Source: JAVKDP01 sp040222185
GTDB lineage: Bacteria; Bacteroidota; Rhodothermia; Balneolales; Balneolaceae
Assembly: GCA_040222185.1 (NCBI GenBank)
Contig: JAVKDP010000096.1
Location: 1-24,799, forward strand
DNA length: 24,799 bases
Direction: 5' to 3'
Shown here one piece after another: positions 21,470 to 24,799 of the stretch. The notes below the pieces were generated by a model that was not told the origin of the DNA, did no database searches, and worked only from the letters and a program-made list of their open reading frames with translations. The translations under genes were made by a program, and so were the position numbers. Numbering within the stretch: the stretch's first letter is position 1; every line of letters begins with the position of its first letter.

Positions 21470-23548
21470 ATGGATGTAACCAAGGCTAAACCATTTACTG
21501 TCGGGAGTTGGCTAATTGAGCCGGAACTGCTACAGATCTCAAAAGGGGAAGAAATTCGAAAGATTGAACTTCGGACCATGGAGATTCTTTTGTTACTTGC
21601 ATCCAATGAAGGGAAGGTGGTGAGTAAACAAGAACTTCACGATGAGATTTGGGGAGATATCTATGTAACCGATAATGCACTAACAAGAGCGGTTTCCAGA
21701 TTAAGAAAAGCTTTTGATGATGATCCCTTACAACCGCAGTATATTGATACAATTAGTAAGACCGGCTACAGGATTATCGCGACAATAGATTTTGATGGTG
21801 ATCAGAAAAGGTCATACCCAAGACTGCAAGGAAAAAAGGGGAGAGCCATAGTATCCTTGATTCTGGGAGCACTTCTCTTAGTCACCGGGTTTGGATTAGT
21901 CACCTATTGGGATAAAGATATCTACTCTGGATTTTATGATCCAAGCCCAGTTTCCACATTGATTGGCCCCGAGGTGGAACCGGAAATATCACCTGACGGA
22001 GAACATATTCTATTTAGTTATGTAGAGCCCGGTGCTACCTATTCAAACATCTACATAAAAATGCTGGGTGACTTAAGCCAGGTTAACTTCACGAATCGGG
22101 ATTCTCACCAGGGATTTGGTTCATGGTCGCCTGACGGAGCCTATGTAGCATATGCCAGCACAGAAGCCGGAGACTGTGGAATATTCAAAGAGCCCTCTAT
22201 TGGTGGAGAAAATACCAGGATAGGAACATGTTATAGCAATCCAAGAGATTTTGGCTGGACAACCGATGGAAGCAAAGTCGTCTTTACAGATATCAAGTCT
22301 GCGCAAGAGCCCAGGAAGATTTTCTTTATTGATGTTGCAACAAACTCTCTAACCGAAGTGACAAGCCCGGGACAAGGTGTGCAGGGAGATTACGATCCCG
22401 AATTTACACCTGATGGCAAGTTCATGTTGTTTAACAGGAAAAAAAGCGGGCTCCGTGGTGATCTATTCAAAATGAACCTGGAGACTAATGAAATCACTCA
22501 GCTTACATTTGATAATGCAGCAATACTGGGGCTTGATGTCTTTGATAATGGAGAAAGAGTAGCTTTTTCATCAAACAGGGGAGGACAACGGGCACTTTGG
22601 AGTATTCCCATTTCAGGTGGAGAAACTACCCGGTTTAAAATCAATGACCGGGTTCCCACACATCCGAGATTTGCTACAGAAAGAAACAGGATGATCTATA
22701 AAAGTAATATAGATCAAACCCATCTTTGGATATCGGAAAAAGATTCTGCCATTCGGGAAGTTGCGGCATCTTCAAGAGCAGAAACACATCCTTCAATTTC
22801 AAGCGATGGAAAAAAGCTTGTTTTCATCTCGAACAGAACAGGAAACTTTGAAATATGGACGAGCGCCCTGAGTGGTATAAATGCTGTTAAATATACTTCC
22901 CTGGAAGGAAGTTTTGTTAATATGCCCAGTTGGTCTCCAAATGATAGCGAAATAGTATTCGACGGAAGGGTAGGCGAAGATAACGCGATCTTTATCATTG
23001 ATGTAGCCTCCAAAACCACACGCACTTTTATTGATCTGGAAGGAGACCAGGTAAATGCAAGATATTCCCGTGATGGGAAGTGGATATATTTCTCGTCTAA
23101 CCATAGCGGAAACTGGCAGGTTTGGAAAAAATCAGTGATTGATGAAACGCTGGTACAGGTTACTGAAAATGGAGGCTACTATCTTCAGGAAGGGTTAATT
23201 GACAATTTTCTCTACTATACAAAAAACGATACCTCGGGAATATGGAAGATCAGCACCTCCGGAAACCAGGAAGAAGAACAGGTAGTTTCAGGTTTAAGCC
23301 AGATTGATTGGGGAAGCTGGACACTTACTGACTCCGGGTTTGTATTTCTGCAAAGAGCAAATGGCACTCAAGTGGTAAAACAGCTTTACGATGAACCCAA
23401 TGCGGAACCAATAACACTATACAAACCAGATAAGCCTGTACAGATTGGCAGCCCTACACTATCCGTGACTCCTGATGGTTCAACCTTCATTCTCGCCCAG
23501 ATTATTAACCGGGAAGATGAAATCATGCTGGTAGACTTTGATAAATAA
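21470..23548 (+). CDS. Membrane-bound winged-helix regulator with TolB/PD40 beta-propeller sensor (CadC/ToxR-like)
   Basis: This 692-residue one-component regulator has an OmpR/PhoB-type winged helix at residues 1-105, with recognition-helix region LTRAVSRLRKAFDDD and wing YIDTISKTGYRI. One transmembrane helix follows at ~126-147. The periplasmic part (~155-690) is built of PD40/WD40-like TolB repeats, for instance EISPDGEHILFSYVEPG, GSWSPDGAYVAYAS, EFTPDGKFMLFNRK, SISSDGKKLVFISNRTGN and ARYSRDGKWIYFSS. The sensor domain resembles the TolB propeller, so it may bind a protein or peptide outside the membrane and signal across it. It starts at the only good ATG and has no strong ribosome-binding site. 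It probably controls itself and the divergent gene through the phased TGTG sites. Confidence 0.93.
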   Translation: MDVTKAKPFTVGSWLIEPELLQISKGEEIRKIELRTMEILLLLASNEGKVVSKQELHDEIWGDIYVTDNALTRAVSRLRKAFDDDPLQPQYIDTISKTGYRIIATIDFDGDQKRSYPRLQGKKGRAIVSLILGALLLVTGFGLVTYWDKDIYSGFYDPSPVSTLIGPEVEPEISPDGEHILFSYVEPGATYSNIYIKMLGDLSQVNFTNRDSHQGFGSWSPDGAYVAYASTEAGDCGIFKEPSIGGENTRIGTCYSNPRDFGWTTDGSKVVFTDIKSAQEPRKIFFIDVATNSLTEVTSPGQGVQGDYDPEFTPDGKFMLFNRKKSGLRGDLFKMNLETNEITQLTFDNAAILGLDVFDNGERVAFSSNRGGQRALWSIPISGGETTRFKINDRVPTHPRFATERNRMIYKSNIDQTHLWISEKDSAIREVAASSRAETHPSISSDGKKLVFISNRTGNFEIWTSALSGINAVKYTSLEGSFVNMPSWSPNDSEIVFDGRVGEDNAIFIIDVASKTTRTFIDLEGDQVNARYSRDGKWIYFSSNHSGNWQVWKKSVIDETLVQVTENGGYYLQEGLIDNFLYYTKNDTSGIWKISTSGNQEEEQVVSGLSQIDWGSWTLTDSGFVFLQRANGTQVVKQLYDEPNAEPITLYKPDKPVQIGSPTLSVTPDGSTFILAQIINREDEIMLVDFDK

Positions 23549-23656
23549 GACCTGCCAAATGGTTCAATTTTAGCAGTGATTAAATTGTTTAAAAAAAGAC
23601 CTGGATACTGCTGAGTTCTTCTCCAAAATTCATACCTTAAATCTTTAATTATAGTC

Positions 23657-23688
23657 TTGAAAAGCGCTTCCAATTCTGGTTACCTTAG
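23657..23688 (+). promoter_or_regulatory. Bacteroidota-type promoter of the hbd gene
   Basis: TTG at 23657 and TACCTTAG at 23681, separated by 21 bases, match the -33 TTG / -7 TAnnTTTG pattern with one mismatch in the second box. The expected transcript start near 23695 leaves a leader of ~20 bases that includes AAGGA. Confidence 0.55.
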
Positions 23689-23716
23689 CGCACAAAATTT
23701 TATATAAAAAGGAAAA

Positions 23717-24568
23717 ATGGATATTAAGAAAGTTGCAGTAATCGGTGGCGGAACAATGGGTAATGGTATTGCTCATGTGTTTGCAATGAATGGATTTCAG
23801 GTAAGGCTTATAGAAACAAAGCAGGAATTTGCTGATCGTGCTCTTGCAGCCATTACAAAGAACCTGGAAAGGATGGTAACCAAAGAGAAAATTGACGAAG
23901 CGAAGAAAGAAGCCAGCCTCAATAATATTTCCCTGCACCTTGATATAGCCGAAGGAGTAAAAGATGTTGACCTGGTAGTGGAAGCTGTTCCTGAAAACCT
24001 GGGTATCAAAGAATCTGTTTGGAAAGCAGTAGATGATGCAGCTCCGGAGCATACGATATTCGGATCAAACACCTCATCCATTTCGATTACAAAACTGGCA
24101 GCAAAAACTTCTCGCCCAGATAAGTTTATAGGAATGCACTTCTTTAATCCTGTTCCCATAATGAAGTTGGTTGAAATAGTACGAGGACTTGAAACTTCCG
24201 ACGAAGTATATACAGCCATTGAAGAAACCTCTAAGCAGCTACAAAAAATCCCTGTACCAGTTAATGATTTTCCCGGCTTTGTAAGTAACAGGGTGTTAAT
24301 GCCGATGATTAACGAAGCTATATTCTGTGTTCACGAAGGTGTAGCAACACCCGAGCATATCGATGATGTAATGAAACTGGGAATGGCACATCCTATGGGA
24401 CCGCTTCGTTTAGCTGACTTTATTGGGCTGGATGTATGCCTGGATATTCTGAATGTTCTATACGATGGATTCAAAGATCCGAAGTATCGCCCAAGTCCTT
24501 TATTGGTAAAAATGGTAGACGCAGGAAAGCTTGGAAACAAGACCGGGGAAGGGTTTTTCAGCTACTAA
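23717..24568 (+). CDS. hbd: 3-hydroxybutyryl-CoA dehydrogenase (NAD-type 3-hydroxyacyl-CoA dehydrogenase)
   Basis: This 283-residue protein of normal family length catalyses the reversible oxidation of (S)-3-hydroxyacyl-CoA to 3-ketoacyl-CoA with NAD(P). The N-terminal Rossmann domain shows VAVIGGGTMGNGIAH (G10-x-G12-x-x-G15). The active-site region holds Glu93 (VEAVPEN), Ser117 (GSNTSSIS), His141 (GMHFFNPVP) and Glu153. The C-terminal helical domain begins with the conserved VNDFPGFVSNRVLMPMINEA and ends GNKTGEGFFSY. It is a single-function enzyme, not fused to enoyl-CoA hydratase, so it belongs to the Hbd/PaaH group. A ribosome-binding site (AAGGA) sits 6 bases before the ATG. It appears monocistronic. 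It may serve fatty-acid oxidation or butyrate-type metabolism. Confidence 0.95.
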   Translation: MDIKKVAVIGGGTMGNGIAHVFAMNGFQVRLIETKQEFADRALAAITKNLERMVTKEKIDEAKKEASLNNISLHLDIAEGVKDVDLVVEAVPENLGIKESVWKAVDDAAPEHTIFGSNTSSISITKLAAKTSRPDKFIGMHFFNPVPIMKLVEIVRGLETSDEVYTAIEETSKQLQKIPVPVNDFPGFVSNRVLMPMINEAIFCVHEGVATPEHIDDVMKLGMAHPMGPLRLADFIGLDVCLDILNVLYDGFKDPKYRPSPLLVKMVDAGKLGNKTGEGFFSY

Positions 24569-24780
24569 GATTTGGTAAACCAAAAGTTGTAAAACCAATA
24601 CGCCAAAATCCAAGTTAAAATCCGTATTTCACGCGCAAGTTCAGCATAAATAAATATATCTAAAACTTGAGCAGGTTTTCACAAAGAGTAGTAACCCTTT
24701 GTTTTTACCAACAGTTTCCCACAATTCTATTCATAATTTCTTTACCTACACTTTACACTAAGTGTTTGATTCGGGGAGAG

Positions 24781-24796
24781 TCATTTTGTAAAATGA
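24781..24796. repeat. Short perfect inverted repeat at the window edge
   Basis: TCATTTT and AAAATGA form 7-bp arms around GT. It could be an operator for the next gene, which is outside the window. No T run follows in view. Confidence 0.4.
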
Positions 24797-24799
24797 TGT

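Noticed and set aside
24569..24618. Frame continuing past the hbd gene
   Set aside because: It is an out-of-frame shadow of the end of hbd with no start signal. The remaining bases to the window end hold no gene that I can support.
24680..24740. DnaA boxes or replication origin in the last 230 bases
   Set aside because: Sequences such as TTTCCCACA resemble a DnaA box with two mismatches, but only isolated weak matches are present, with no cluster and no dnaA or dnaN gene in view.

Overview
The window looks like a chromosome segment from a Bacteroidota/Balneolota-type bacterium, most likely Balneolaceae-like. This is inferred from gene content, not from a marker gene. The content includes a DUF5777 barrel next to YceI, a DUF2911-TPR protein, a LytS/LytTR pair, a small Hc1-type histone H1-like protein, a NagZ/serine-hydrolase fusion, a wHTH-TM-PD40 regulator, and at least one promoter of the TTG...TAnnTTTG kind. 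It contains 20 protein genes (one truncated by the left edge) and no rRNA, tRNA, CRISPR or insertion sequence that I can see.

Positions 1-11,300 form a loosely packed, accessory-like half. Its genes are, in order: YceI (partial), DUF5777, a GIY-YIG endonuclease, DUF2911-TPR, two small secreted 'GTW' proteins, a membrane-anchored cytochrome c, a LytTR response regulator with its LytS-type kinase, a PAP2 phosphatase, a small membrane protein, a SpoT-type HD hydrolase and an exported protein of unknown function. Seven copies of a ~150-bp element with terminal inverted repeats are scattered between these genes. All lie in the same orientation, and all end in an invariant 14-bp right arm (CTCCTCGCAATGAC). 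The GIY-YIG gene sits alone between two copies. A shorter companion motif (CTTGTGCTAGGTT-like) accompanies several copies.

Positions 11,300-24,799 are dense, housekeeping-like and free of the element. A lipoprotein M61 peptidase with a PDZ domain is followed by an NTF2-like secreted protein, with near-identical terminators before and after the latter. A 58-residue Hc1-like protein, missed by simple ORF length cut-offs, lies convergently. A minus-strand block then runs penicillin acylase, NagZ-beta-lactamase fusion, cytidine deaminase. The last two overlap by ATGA, and a terminator closes the block. This block suggests cell-wall or amide turnover joined to nucleoside salvage. Upstream, an exported protein of unknown function is divergent from a membrane-bound winged-helix/PD40 regulator. 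Their shared control region carries three TGTG half-sites phased at 11 bp, the architecture expected for an OmpR/PhoB-type operator. The window ends with a 3-hydroxybutyryl-CoA dehydrogenase gene and 230 bp without a gene.

The most noteworthy signals are the oriented 150-bp repeat family with its embedded GIY-YIG nuclease gene, the phased operator in front of the wHTH-PD40 regulator, a cytidine deaminase whose degenerate domain is N-terminal, and a strong terminator-like hairpin just upstream of the M61 gene.
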